Source: Flavobacterium glaciei | GTDB taxonomy: Bacteria; Bacteroidota; Bacteroidia; Flavobacteriales; Flavobacteriaceae | DNA length: 64,000 bases | Direction of reading: 5' to 3' | Assembly (NCBI RefSeq): GCF_003350545.1 | Contig: NZ_QQBA01000011.1 | Location: 1 to 64,000 of the forward strand | Part shown: piece after piece, positions 16,948 through 25,008 of the stretch | Numbering within the stretch: position 1 is the stretch's first letter | Layout: the number at the start of each line of letters is the position of its first letter | The notes under the pieces: generated by a model | The model's input: the letters and a program-made list of their open reading frames with translations, nothing else | Told to the model about the DNA's origin: nothing | The model's database searches: none | Position numbers and translations under genes: made by a program

Positions 16948-18825
16948 TTACTTCAACTCTAAAATCAAAACCGACTTAGGTTCTATTATAATTTCGTTGG
17001 TAACATCAAATGTAAGTTCAGAAATTAGATCTTTTCCTGATGTAAAGTTTTTGATGTTTTCTTTAAAACGATCAGTTTTTACCGTTTTGGTTTCGTTACT
17101 GTTGTTCATTATAACCATTACTGTTTCGGCTGCATTGTATCTAAAATACACGTAAACATTATTTTCTGGAATGTAATGTATCATTTTTCCAGTATGAATG
17201 GCTGGTTTTGTTTTCCTCCAATTGAATAATTTAGATGTAAAATCAAAATACTCACTTTGACCCGGAGTTCTTCCCTCTTTGACAAAAGCATTGTTCTCGT
17301 CACCTTCCCATCCACCAGGGAAATCATGCCTAATATCAGCATCTCCTTTATTTTTATCACCGGCCATACCTATTTCGCTACCGTAATACAATTGCGGAAT
17401 TCCACGAACGGTTGCTATTAGAGTCATGGCCATTTTGTATTTTCTGATGTCGTTAGTGTACGTTTGATTGATGCGATTGGTGTCGTGATTTTCGACAAAA
17501 ATCAACATATTATTGATGTTTGGATACAGGAAATCATTGGTAAAATTGTCATATATTTTTACCATTCCTTTATCCCAAGTTCCATCGTCTTCATTGAAAA
17601 CTTTGGTTGTCGCCTCATATAAAGTGAAATCCATTACACTAGGCAAATACGAGTTGTAGTTTTGGATTTCAGCTATTTTACTATCTTTTTGCCAATACGC
17701 CATTTGCGCCTGACTTTGCATCCAAACTTCCCCAACAATATTAAAATTTGGGTATTCATCAGTAATGGATTTTGTCCATTCTGCGATGCCTTGTGGGTCG
17801 GAATAATTATAAGTGTCGACTCTGAAACCATCTAAATCAGCGTATTCAATCCACCAAATGGCGTTTTGAATCAGGTATTTTAAAGTCAAAGGATTTCTCA
17901 AATTTAAATCGGGCATTGAGGGAACAAACCAGCCGTCAATAGCTATTTTTTTGTCAATTTCAGAGGCGTTGGTGTCATGGATAACCGTTCTTTTATGATT
18001 GGTTTGCGTGTAGGTATCAAATTGATTGATCCAATCTTTTGTAGGTAAATCTTTCATCATCCAATGTTCAATTCCCCAATGATTCGTAACATAATCCATC
18101 ACCAGTTTCATGTCTCGCTTGTGCATTTCAGCAGCGAGTCTAACATAATCGGCATTGGTTCCGTAACGAGGATCTATTTTATACACATCAGATTGCCCGT
18201 AAGTGTGGTACGAAAATTTAGCATCGTTGTCTTCACATAGAGGCGTGCTCCAAATGGTTGTTGCACCCAATGACGAAATGTAATCTAAGTTTTTTATAAT
18301 TCCTTCAATATCGCCACCGTGTCTTCCGCCAGGTAATTCTCTATTGTATTTTTCTTGGGTCGTATTTTCACTATCGTTGTTGCTGTTTCCATTAGCAAAG
18401 CGGTCTGGCATCAATAAATACATCATATCAGAAGAATCGAAACTTTTGCGTTGAGCTGAGTTTTGTCTTCTTTGGCGCAATGAATATTTTTGCAAAAGGG
18501 TTTCTTTATTTTTACTTTTGAAAGTAAACACAAAATCAGAGGACTCCACTTTTTTGGTATCAATGGTTACAAAAATGTAGTTGGGGTTTTCCGTTCTTTT
18601 AACATTAATTATTTTTATACCATTAGAAACCGTGACCTGGTATTGAGAAATGTCTTTGCCATAAAACAGAATTTTCAGCTCTGGATTTTGCATTCCAGCA
18701 TACCAAAACGGAGGTTCCATTTTATCGATTTGAGCGTGTAAGGTTACAGACATAAAAAAAAGGAATAAGGTTATTTTTTTTAAAAAGTTCCTATTCTGGA
18801 AAGGTAAAGAAATAATTTTATTCAT
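16948..18825 (-). CDS. SusA-like GH13 neopullulanase/cyclomaltodextrinase
   Basis: A 625-residue GH13 enzyme. A signal peptide (about residues 1-32, ending LHAQ) indicates periplasmic location. An N-terminal beta domain (about 33-120) of the cyclomaltodextrinase type precedes the barrel. Catalytic residues are present: LDGFRVD with nucleophile Asp337, IVGEVW with acid/base Glu366 and FVENHDTNR with Asp448. A C-terminal beta domain closes the protein. The architecture matches SusA of Bacteroides, which degrades imported starch oligosaccharides in the periplasm. A hairpin separates it from the upstream phosphorylase gene, so its transcript level may be tuned separately. Confidence 0.93.
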   Translation of the reverse strand: MNKIISLPFQNRNFLKKITLFLFFMSVTLHAQIDKMEPPFWYAGMQNPELKILFYGKDISQYQVTVSNGIKIINVKRTENPNYIFVTIDTKKVESSDFVFTFKSKNKETLLQKYSLRQRRQNSAQRKSFDSSDMMYLLMPDRFANGNSNNDSENTTQEKYNRELPGGRHGGDIEGIIKNLDYISSLGATTIWSTPLCEDNDAKFSYHTYGQSDVYKIDPRYGTNADYVRLAAEMHKRDMKLVMDYVTNHWGIEHWMMKDLPTKDWINQFDTYTQTNHKRTVIHDTNASEIDKKIAIDGWFVPSMPDLNLRNPLTLKYLIQNAIWWIEYADLDGFRVDTYNYSDPQGIAEWTKSITDEYPNFNIVGEVWMQSQAQMAYWQKDSKIAEIQNYNSYLPSVMDFTLYEATTKVFNEDDGTWDKGMVKIYDNFTNDFLYPNINNMLIFVENHDTNRINQTYTNDIRKYKMAMTLIATVRGIPQLYYGSEIGMAGDKNKGDADIRHDFPGGWEGDENNAFVKEGRTPGQSEYFDFTSKLFNWRKTKPAIHTGKMIHYIPENNVYVYFRYNAAETVMVIMNNSNETKTVKTDRFKENIKNFTSGKDLISELTFDVTNEIIIEPKSVLILELK

Positions 18826-18939
18826 GGTGAAATACGTTGATTACATTAAATTTTTAACGAGATTGACAAATAATAGATCGGTTTTGTCAGGGAATTATTA
18901 GTTGATGTAATTAGAATTATGAATCAGCTACATAAAAAC

Positions 18940-18961
18940 AATCCCAATGTGAATTGGGATT
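18940..18961 (-). terminator. Intercistronic hairpin between GH65 and SusA-like genes
   Basis: AATCCCAAT (18940-18948) and ATTGGGATT (18953-18961) form a 9-bp perfect stem with a GTGA loop. On the minus strand a weak T-rich stretch (GTTTTT) follows. It lies between two co-directional genes of one pathway, about 115 nt before the SusA-like ATG. It may be an attenuating or partial terminator or a processing/stability hairpin. Confidence 0.55.
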
Positions 18962-19023
18962 ATTGGTTAGCTTGCTAAGGCTTGAGTCAAATGATAGAAT
19001 AAACTACAAGTTCTAACAAATGG

Positions 19024-21327
19024 TTATACAGTAATTAAATTTCCAGGAGTTATTACAACTGATTTTCCGTTTACAACGATTGTCAATTCTTTGTCGCCAA
19101 CAATAGAGAAGGAAGTTTCTTTATGATTAATCGCTACTTTTAAAATTTGGTTTCTGAAATTGATTTTAAACGAATAACCTTCCCATTCTTTTGGAATTTT
19201 TGGAGAAAAATGAAGTGTATCTTCTTTAATTCTCATTCCACCAAAACCTTCTACGATACTCATCCATGTGCCCGCCATTGAGGTAATATGACAGCCTTCT
19301 TCCACTTCTTTGTTGTAATCATCTAGGTCTAAGCGTGAAGTTCTTAAATAGAACGTGTACGCCATATCCATTTTGTCCAGTAAAGCGGCTTGAATAGAGT
19401 GTACACAAGGCGAAAGTGAACTTTCATGAACCGTAAAGGATTCGTAAAATTCAAAGTTGTTTTTTAGTTCTTCTTTCGAAAAATGATCTTCGAAGAAATA
19501 GAAACATTGCAAAACATCGGCTTGTTTGATGTATGGTGAACGTAAAATTCTGTCCCAAGACCATTTTTGATTGATAGGTCTTTGGCTTTTGTCTAAATCA
19601 GCTACGCGAACTAATTCCTTGTCTAAGAAGCCATCCTGTTGCAAGTAGACATTATGCTCTTCCGAAAAAGGGAAATACATATTATCTGAAACTTTTTTCC
19701 AAGATTGTAATTCTGCGTCTGTGATTTTTACTTTTTCCGTAATTCGTTTGTGATCTACAGGGTATTCCAGAGACACTTTTTTAATTTGTTCGAAAGTGTA
19801 TTCTAGACACCACTTTGCAATATAATTAGTGTAGAAATTATTGTTTACGTTATTTTCATATTCGTTTGGACCTGTAACACCAAGAATTACATACTGGTTT
19901 AAATTCGTCGAAAAGTTGGCTCTTTGGTGCCAAAAACGTGCAATCCCAATAAGTACTTCCAATCCTTTTTCAGGAATATAGCTATAATCGCCTGTGTATC
20001 TGTAAAAGTTATAAATGGCAAAAGCAATGGCTCCGTTTCTATGAATTTCTTCAAAGGTAATTTCCCATTCGTTATGACATTCTTCACCGTTCATGGTCAC
20101 CATTGGGTACAAAGCGGCACCGTTTGTAAATCCTAATTTTGCTGCGTTTTCAATGGCTTTGTCCAATTGATTGTAGCGGTAGGTCAACAGATTACGAGCT
20201 ACTTCTTGGTCTTTGGTCGCCATGTAAAACGGAATGCAATACGCTTCAGTGTCCCAATAGGTAGAACCTCCGTATTTTTCTCCAGTGAAACCTTTAGGCC
20301 CAATATTTAAGCGCGAATCTTTACCAAGATAGGTTTGGTTCAATTGAAAAATATTGAAACGAATTCCTTGTTGTGCTTTTACATCGCCATCAATAGTAAT
20401 ATCTGACATTTCCCAAATTTTTGCCCAAGCATCAATCTGGTCCTGTAACATTTGGTTATAGCCTAATGCTAAAGCGGATTGAATCACTTTTTCGGCAGCA
20501 GTTACTGTGTTTTCATGATTTAAGGAAACGGTGTATCCGCCAATTTTCTGGATGGATGATTTTTGGCCTTGAGCCACAATTACATCATAGCTAAACTGAA
20601 TTTTATCAGTAGTAGCTTCAATATTAGATGGAGAAATTCCTGTTTTGTCACCATTTGTCAAAATGGTGTTTTGCATGAAAGTGGTTGCTTTGAAATGAGT
20701 TTTGAAGGTTTGAGCCGTAACAAAAGCCTCATTTCCTGATTTTTTTACGTCAAGCGGTTCCCAGAATTTCTCTTCCCAGTTCGCATCTTCATTGGTTACA
20801 CCAGCATCAATATACGGTTTGTAAACAATTTTAGAATCTTTGTTTAAAGGTGTGATTTGATAATTGATAACCCCAACTTCATCTAGAACGATAGAAAGAA
20901 AACGACGAATACTAACTGCGATTTCAGTTCCGTTTTTCAATGTAGCTTCAAAAGAACGGTGGTACCAACCTTCTTTCATATTTAGCTCACGGCGAAAGTT
21001 TTTGATACTGCTGCAAGTATTTAAATCGAATTTTTCGCCATTGATTTCAATGTCAATCCCAATCCAGTTAGGTGCATTCAATACTTTAGCAAAATATTCT
21101 GGATATCCGTTTTTCCACCAGCCCACTTTTGTCTTATCGGGGTAATAGATTCCGGCAATGTAACTTCCTTGAAAGGTTTCTCCTGTGTAGCTTTCTTCAA
21201 AATTAGCACGTTGTCCCATAGCACCGTTACCAATACTAAACAAACTTTCGGATGATTTTACACGTTCGGCATCAAATCCTTCTTCTATGATAGACCAATT
21301 GTCTGGTTTTATGTAATCTTGATTCAT
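19024..21327 (-). CDS. GH65 maltose phosphorylase
   Basis: A 767-residue cytoplasmic enzyme (no signal peptide). An N-terminal beta-sandwich (about 1-270) and an (alpha/alpha)6 barrel are characteristic of GH65. The signature NGEECHNEWEITFEEIHRN lies at about 413-431, and a Glu of the HNEWE segment (about 420) is the expected general acid. Maltose phosphorylase splits maltose with phosphate into glucose and beta-glucose-1-phosphate, saving one ATP per maltose. The adjoining beta-phosphoglucomutase gene supports this reaction. Trehalose or kojibiose phosphorylase activity is the main alternative within GH65, but the surrounding starch genes favour maltose. Confidence 0.92.
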   Translation of the reverse strand: MNQDYIKPDNWSIIEEGFDAERVKSSESLFSIGNGAMGQRANFEESYTGETFQGSYIAGIYYPDKTKVGWWKNGYPEYFAKVLNAPNWIGIDIEINGEKFDLNTCSSIKNFRRELNMKEGWYHRSFEATLKNGTEIAVSIRRFLSIVLDEVGVINYQITPLNKDSKIVYKPYIDAGVTNEDANWEEKFWEPLDVKKSGNEAFVTAQTFKTHFKATTFMQNTILTNGDKTGISPSNIEATTDKIQFSYDVIVAQGQKSSIQKIGGYTVSLNHENTVTAAEKVIQSALALGYNQMLQDQIDAWAKIWEMSDITIDGDVKAQQGIRFNIFQLNQTYLGKDSRLNIGPKGFTGEKYGGSTYWDTEAYCIPFYMATKDQEVARNLLTYRYNQLDKAIENAAKLGFTNGAALYPMVTMNGEECHNEWEITFEEIHRNGAIAFAIYNFYRYTGDYSYIPEKGLEVLIGIARFWHQRANFSTNLNQYVILGVTGPNEYENNVNNNFYTNYIAKWCLEYTFEQIKKVSLEYPVDHKRITEKVKITDAELQSWKKVSDNMYFPFSEEHNVYLQQDGFLDKELVRVADLDKSQRPINQKWSWDRILRSPYIKQADVLQCFYFFEDHFSKEELKNNFEFYESFTVHESSLSPCVHSIQAALLDKMDMAYTFYLRTSRLDLDDYNKEVEEGCHITSMAGTWMSIVEGFGGMRIKEDTLHFSPKIPKEWEGYSFKINFRNQILKVAINHKETSFSIVGDKELTIVVNGKSVVITPGNLITV

Positions 21328-21390
21328 TTTATTTTTTGTTTAAAGTTTAAGGTTTCAAGTTGTCTCAAAACTTTAAAAATACATTTCGTT

Positions 21391-22047
21391 TTATTTTATC
21401 AAATTTGCAATGAATGATGTTTCTATCTCCGTAAAGTCTTTAAAGATATATTTCGCTTCATGCAAAGTAGTTGCATCTCCAATTCCTACACTAATCATAT
21501 TTGCAATATTAGCCGCTTGAACACCCGCTACTGAATCTTCAAAAACGATCGAGTTTTCTGGAGAGATGTTTAACAATTTTGCAGCCATCAAGAAAACTTC
21601 AGGATCTGGTTTGGCATTGGTCACATCATTACCATCAACAACAGCATCAAAATAGGGAAGTAGTCCTGTTTTTTCTAAGATAGGTCTGGCGTTTTTACTG
21701 GCAGAACCTAATGCGATAGGTTGTTTGTTTTCTTTTAAAAATTTTAAAATAGGAAAAACTCCTGGAAGAATTTCGCTTTCATCCATGTCAACTAGATAGG
21801 TTAAGTAGTCTTCATTTTTTTGAACTAACCATCGGTCTTTGTCTTCTTGCGAAGCGGTTACTTTTCCTAACTCTAATATAATATCAAGAGAGCGCACTCG
21901 ACTTACTCCTTTTAATAATTCATTGTGTTCGTGTGTAAATTCGATATGTAACTCATTTGCGATTTTTTGCCACGCTAAATAATGGTATTTAGCCGTGTCA
22001 ACGATCACTCCGTCTAGATCGAATATAAATGCTTTTGTATTATTCAT
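21391..22047 (-). CDS. pgmB: Beta-phosphoglucomutase
   Basis: A HAD-superfamily protein of about 218 residues. FIFDLDGVIVD supplies the phospho-accepting Asp10 and the acid/base Asp12, and the later motifs GSASKN and KPDPEVFLMAA...VFEDSVAGVQAA complete the fold, with the cap domain in between. It converts beta-glucose-1-phosphate from maltose phosphorylase into glucose-6-phosphate. The ATG at 22047 is chosen; a TTG at 22056 is the only longer option. The start overlaps the end of the sugar transporter gene by about 8 bp and the phosphorylase gene follows about 60 bp later, so all three are one operon. Confidence 0.95.
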   Translation of the reverse strand: MNNTKAFIFDLDGVIVDTAKYHYLAWQKIANELHIEFTHEHNELLKGVSRVRSLDIILELGKVTASQEDKDRWLVQKNEDYLTYLVDMDESEILPGVFPILKFLKENKQPIALGSASKNARPILEKTGLLPYFDAVVDGNDVTNAKPDPEVFLMAAKLLNISPENSIVFEDSVAGVQAANIANMISVGIGDATTLHEAKYIFKDFTEIETSFIANLIK

Positions 22048-23560
22048 GAATTTCAATTTTTGTTCTGTTGTTTACTCTAAGGGTAAGTAAACCGGCAAAT
22101 ATCATCGATACTCCGCCAATTAATAATGCGTAAATAGGTTCGTTTTGAAAAAATTGTTTTACAATAAAACCTAAGATTGTAGCAGCAACAATTTGAGGAA
22201 TAACTACAAAAAAGTTAAAAACTCCCATGTAATAACCCATTTTTGCGGCTGGCAAAGCCCCTGACAACATTGCGTAAGGCATTGATAAAATACTTGCCCA
22301 AGCAATACCTACTCCTAACATTGGGATTAATAATAAATATTTGTCTCCAATAAAATAAATAGAAAGTAATCCTACACCACCAAAGCACAAAGCCAATAAA
22401 TGTGTGTATCGAACGCCTACTTTTTTTGCAATTACAGGTAGTAAAAAAGCAACTGCAGCGGCTACTCCATTATATACAGTAAAAAGTACGGATACCCAGT
22501 CAGCAGCATCATTGTACACTTTTGAAGTTGTATCTGTTGTCCCAAAAATATGCTGCGTTACGGCTTGTGTTGTGTAAATCCACATTGAGAAAAGTGCAAA
22601 CCATGAAAAGAATTGAACCCAAGCCAGTTTTTTCATAGTGTTGGGCATGTTCAATAAATCGGTCATGATGATTGTGAAACCATTTTTTATTTGGACAACT
22701 CTAAGTCTGGCGGAAACCATGAATAAAATTCCTATCATAATTAATCCAACAAATAAAATGTATAGCTCTTTAGTAAGTTCGTTTTCGTAAATAAGAAAAG
22801 AAATGACGCTTCCTAACAAAGACATTATAAGTCCTAAATTAAATTGTCTTTTGATATTTGCTTTAGCCTCCAACTCAGTCTCAATTGGAGCTACTTCTTT
22901 AGTGTCTTTGTCTTTTTGTTCAAAAGCCTCTAATTCTGCAGGAGTATATTCTGTAGATTTAAAAACTGTCCATAATACAGCTAGCAGAAAGACAACTCCA
23001 CCAATGTAGAAGGACCATTTTACAGAATCTGGTATAATTCCTTCAGTTGCGGTATTGCTTACGCCAAAAACGTTTGTAAAAATATAAGGAAGTAATGAAC
23101 CAACTACGGCACCCAATCCAATGAAAAAACTTTGCATCGCAAAACCTAAAGTACGCTGCTTTTCGGGTAAATTATCCCCAACAAAGGCACGGAAAGGTTC
23201 CATTGAAATATTGATTGAGGCATCCATCATCCACAATGTTCCTGCGGCAATCCATAACGAAGGGGAATTGGGCATTATAAACAAGGCTATTGATGATAAA
23301 ATGGCGCCTATCAGAAAATAAGGTCTGCGTCGGCCTAATCTTGTCCAAGTTCTATCACTAAAGTAACCAATTATGGGTTGGATAACTAAACCTGTTACAG
23401 GAGCAGCAATCCATAAGATAGGGATTTCATCAACCTTAGCACCTAATGTTTCAAAAATCCTTGAAGTGTTTGCGTTTTGCAGTGCAAAACCAAATTGTAT
23501 TCCCAAGAAACCGAAACTCATGTTCCAAATTTGCCAGAAACTTAATTCACGCTTTTCCAT
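22040..23560 (-). CDS. MFS sugar transporter, probable maltose carrier
   Basis: A 506-residue polytopic inner-membrane protein with twelve predicted helices. FSDRTWTRLGRRRPYFLIGA (loop 2-3) and the first-helix region FGFLGIQFGFALQNANTSRIFETLGA match the SLC45/GPH-like sugar transporters that bacterial loci use for maltose. An acidic cytoplasmic loop of about 50 residues (TPAELEAFEQKDKDTKEVA) separates the two halves. It is the first gene of the operon leading to pgmB and maltose phosphorylase. It should bring maltose or small maltodextrins from the periplasm into the cytoplasm. The substrate is inferred from context. Confidence 0.88.
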   Translation of the reverse strand: MEKRELSFWQIWNMSFGFLGIQFGFALQNANTSRIFETLGAKVDEIPILWIAAPVTGLVIQPIIGYFSDRTWTRLGRRRPYFLIGAILSSIALFIMPNSPSLWIAAGTLWMMDASINISMEPFRAFVGDNLPEKQRTLGFAMQSFFIGLGAVVGSLLPYIFTNVFGVSNTATEGIIPDSVKWSFYIGGVVFLLAVLWTVFKSTEYTPAELEAFEQKDKDTKEVAPIETELEAKANIKRQFNLGLIMSLLGSVISFLIYENELTKELYILFVGLIMIGILFMVSARLRVVQIKNGFTIIMTDLLNMPNTMKKLAWVQFFSWFALFSMWIYTTQAVTQHIFGTTDTTSKVYNDAADWVSVLFTVYNGVAAAVAFLLPVIAKKVGVRYTHLLALCFGGVGLLSIYFIGDKYLLLIPMLGVGIAWASILSMPYAMLSGALPAAKMGYYMGVFNFFVVIPQIVAATILGFIVKQFFQNEPIYALLIGGVSMIFAGLLTLRVNNRTKIEIHE

Positions 23561-23583
23561 TATCGTAATTTAAAAATTAATAC

Positions 23584-23602
23584 GATAAGCGCTATGCTTA
23601 TC
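23584..23602. promoter_or_regulatory. Candidate operator upstream of the sugar transporter
   Basis: GATAAGC-GCTAT-GCTTATC is an imperfectly spaced palindrome 24-42 nt upstream of the transporter ATG at 23560. It overlaps one arm of a second inverted repeat (TTATCGTA at 23560-23567 and TACGATAA at 23581-23588). Paired sites near the start of a sugar operon with a LacI gene next door are operator candidates. The regulator's true site is not known. Confidence 0.4.
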
Positions 23603-23749
23603 AAAACTTGTCTTATTTTCGAAGTAAAAGTGAAAGCTTTGAAGTGGTAAATATAAAAATATATTTCAAACTTTTGTTTTTCAGAAAGAAATAAAAGGAA
23701 ACATTTTTAACTACAAGGTTGTAGTAATGAATAAACTAACAAATAAAAA

Positions 23750-24772
23750 CTAATTAGTGGATTCTCTTTCTATCAAATGCGTTTCAATTACTTCCGTTTT
23801 GTAATTCTCATCCTCTTCATCTTCTTCGGATTCCAGTCTTTCAATTAGCATTTTTGCAGCTTTATTTCCCATTTTTATTCCACTCTGACTTACGGTAGTA
23901 ATAGTAGGTGTAGAATATTTGGAAATAATACCATCTGTAAAGGCAATAACGGCTAGGTCTTTAGGAACATTGAGCCCTATTTTATTAGCAGTTTTGATTA
24001 TGGTTACGGCAAAAAGTTCATTTACAGCAAAAACGGCATCAATAGCTTTGTCTTCTAATAATTTTCCAATAGTGATTTCGCAAGTGTCTATATCTTCAAT
24101 TTTGATGATTAGTTTTTCATTAAAGGGGATTCCGTTATCAAGAAGTGCTTTTGTGTATCCATCTGTTCTCAGTTTTCCTACACTAACATAATCAACAGTG
24201 GTAACAAGTGCAATCTTTTTTCGTCCTTTATCAATCAAACTTTGAACAGCTTCATATGCGGCAGATTTGTCGTCTATAATTACTTTATCACAAAGGATCT
24301 CATTAGTAACCCTGTCAAACATTACAACAGGCATTCCTTGATTGATGACTTCGGTGATGTGGTGAAAATCTCCTCTAAATTGGGTTTCTTTAGAAAGTGA
24401 CATGATGAAACCGTCGATGCTTCCATTAGCGAGCATTTCCATATTAAGGACCTCTTTGTCAAATGAATCGTCTGATAGGCAGATGATAACGCTATATCCA
24501 TTTTCGTTTGCAACCTGTTCGATTCCATTAATGACTGTTGAAAAGAAGTGGTGTACTATTTCAGGAATAATAATTCCAATTGTTTTAGTTTTTCTGTTTT
24601 TTAAACTAAGTGCAATATTGTTTGGCTTGTAGTGGTAAAATTTAGCAAATGCCTGCACTTTTAATCTAGTTTCTTCACCTATTTCCAGGCTATTTCTCAA
24701 TGACTTTGAAACGGTAGAAATGGATACATCTAATTCTTTTGCAATCTGTTTGAGCGTTATTTTCCTTTTCAT
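23750..24772 (-). CDS. LacI-family transcriptional regulator
   Basis: A 340-residue regulator. The N-terminal HTH (ITLKQIAKELDVSISTVSKSLRNS, about residues 4-27) with a hinge helix region near 50-60 (NNIALSLKNRKTKTIGIIIP) is classic LacI. A periplasmic-binding-like effector domain follows to the C-terminus. It is placed between the two arms of the glucan locus, so control of both arms by maltose or a maltodextrin is likely. Bacteroides starch loci use the unrelated membrane regulator SusR, so this is a different solution. An acidic stretch near the C-terminus (ESEEDEEDE) is unusual. The effector is not known. Confidence 0.93.
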   Translation of the reverse strand: MKRKITLKQIAKELDVSISTVSKSLRNSLEIGEETRLKVQAFAKFYHYKPNNIALSLKNRKTKTIGIIIPEIVHHFFSTVINGIEQVANENGYSVIICLSDDSFDKEVLNMEMLANGSIDGFIMSLSKETQFRGDFHHITEVINQGMPVVMFDRVTNEILCDKVIIDDKSAAYEAVQSLIDKGRKKIALVTTVDYVSVGKLRTDGYTKALLDNGIPFNEKLIIKIEDIDTCEITIGKLLEDKAIDAVFAVNELFAVTIIKTANKIGLNVPKDLAVIAFTDGIISKYSTPTITTVSQSGIKMGNKAAKMLIERLESEEDEEDENYKTEVIETHLIERESTN

Positions 24773-24880
24773 GTTGAAAATGTGGTAAAAGTATTAATTC
24801 TTACTAAAGATAAAATTAAATTTTATAAATGGTAATTAATCAGGTTAAAATTTACATTAATCAGAAAGTTTTCAACACTA

Positions 24881-24894
24881 TTACGTTTTCGTAA
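24881..24894. promoter_or_regulatory. Candidate LacI-type operator upstream of susC
   Basis: TTACG-TTTT-CGTAA is a 14-nt palindrome in the 236-bp region between the divergent LacI regulator and susC genes. The TCGTAA half also occurs near the transporter start (23564-23569). No clear TAnnTTTG box was found nearby. The site is an inference from position and symmetry. Confidence 0.4.
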
Positions 24895-25008
24895 GTCAAA
24901 TAAAAAGTGGTGTTGTCGGGCGTGATAAAATTTACATAAATTTAACATTCGAAGTAATAGTTAAGGTTGAAAACTCAAAAAAAAATTAAATTAATTTAAA
25001 CAAAAAGT

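Noticed and set aside
23711..23724. CTACAA/TTGTAG hairpin downstream of the LacI gene as a terminator
   Set aside because: The stem is only 6-7 bp and no T-run follows on the minus strand.
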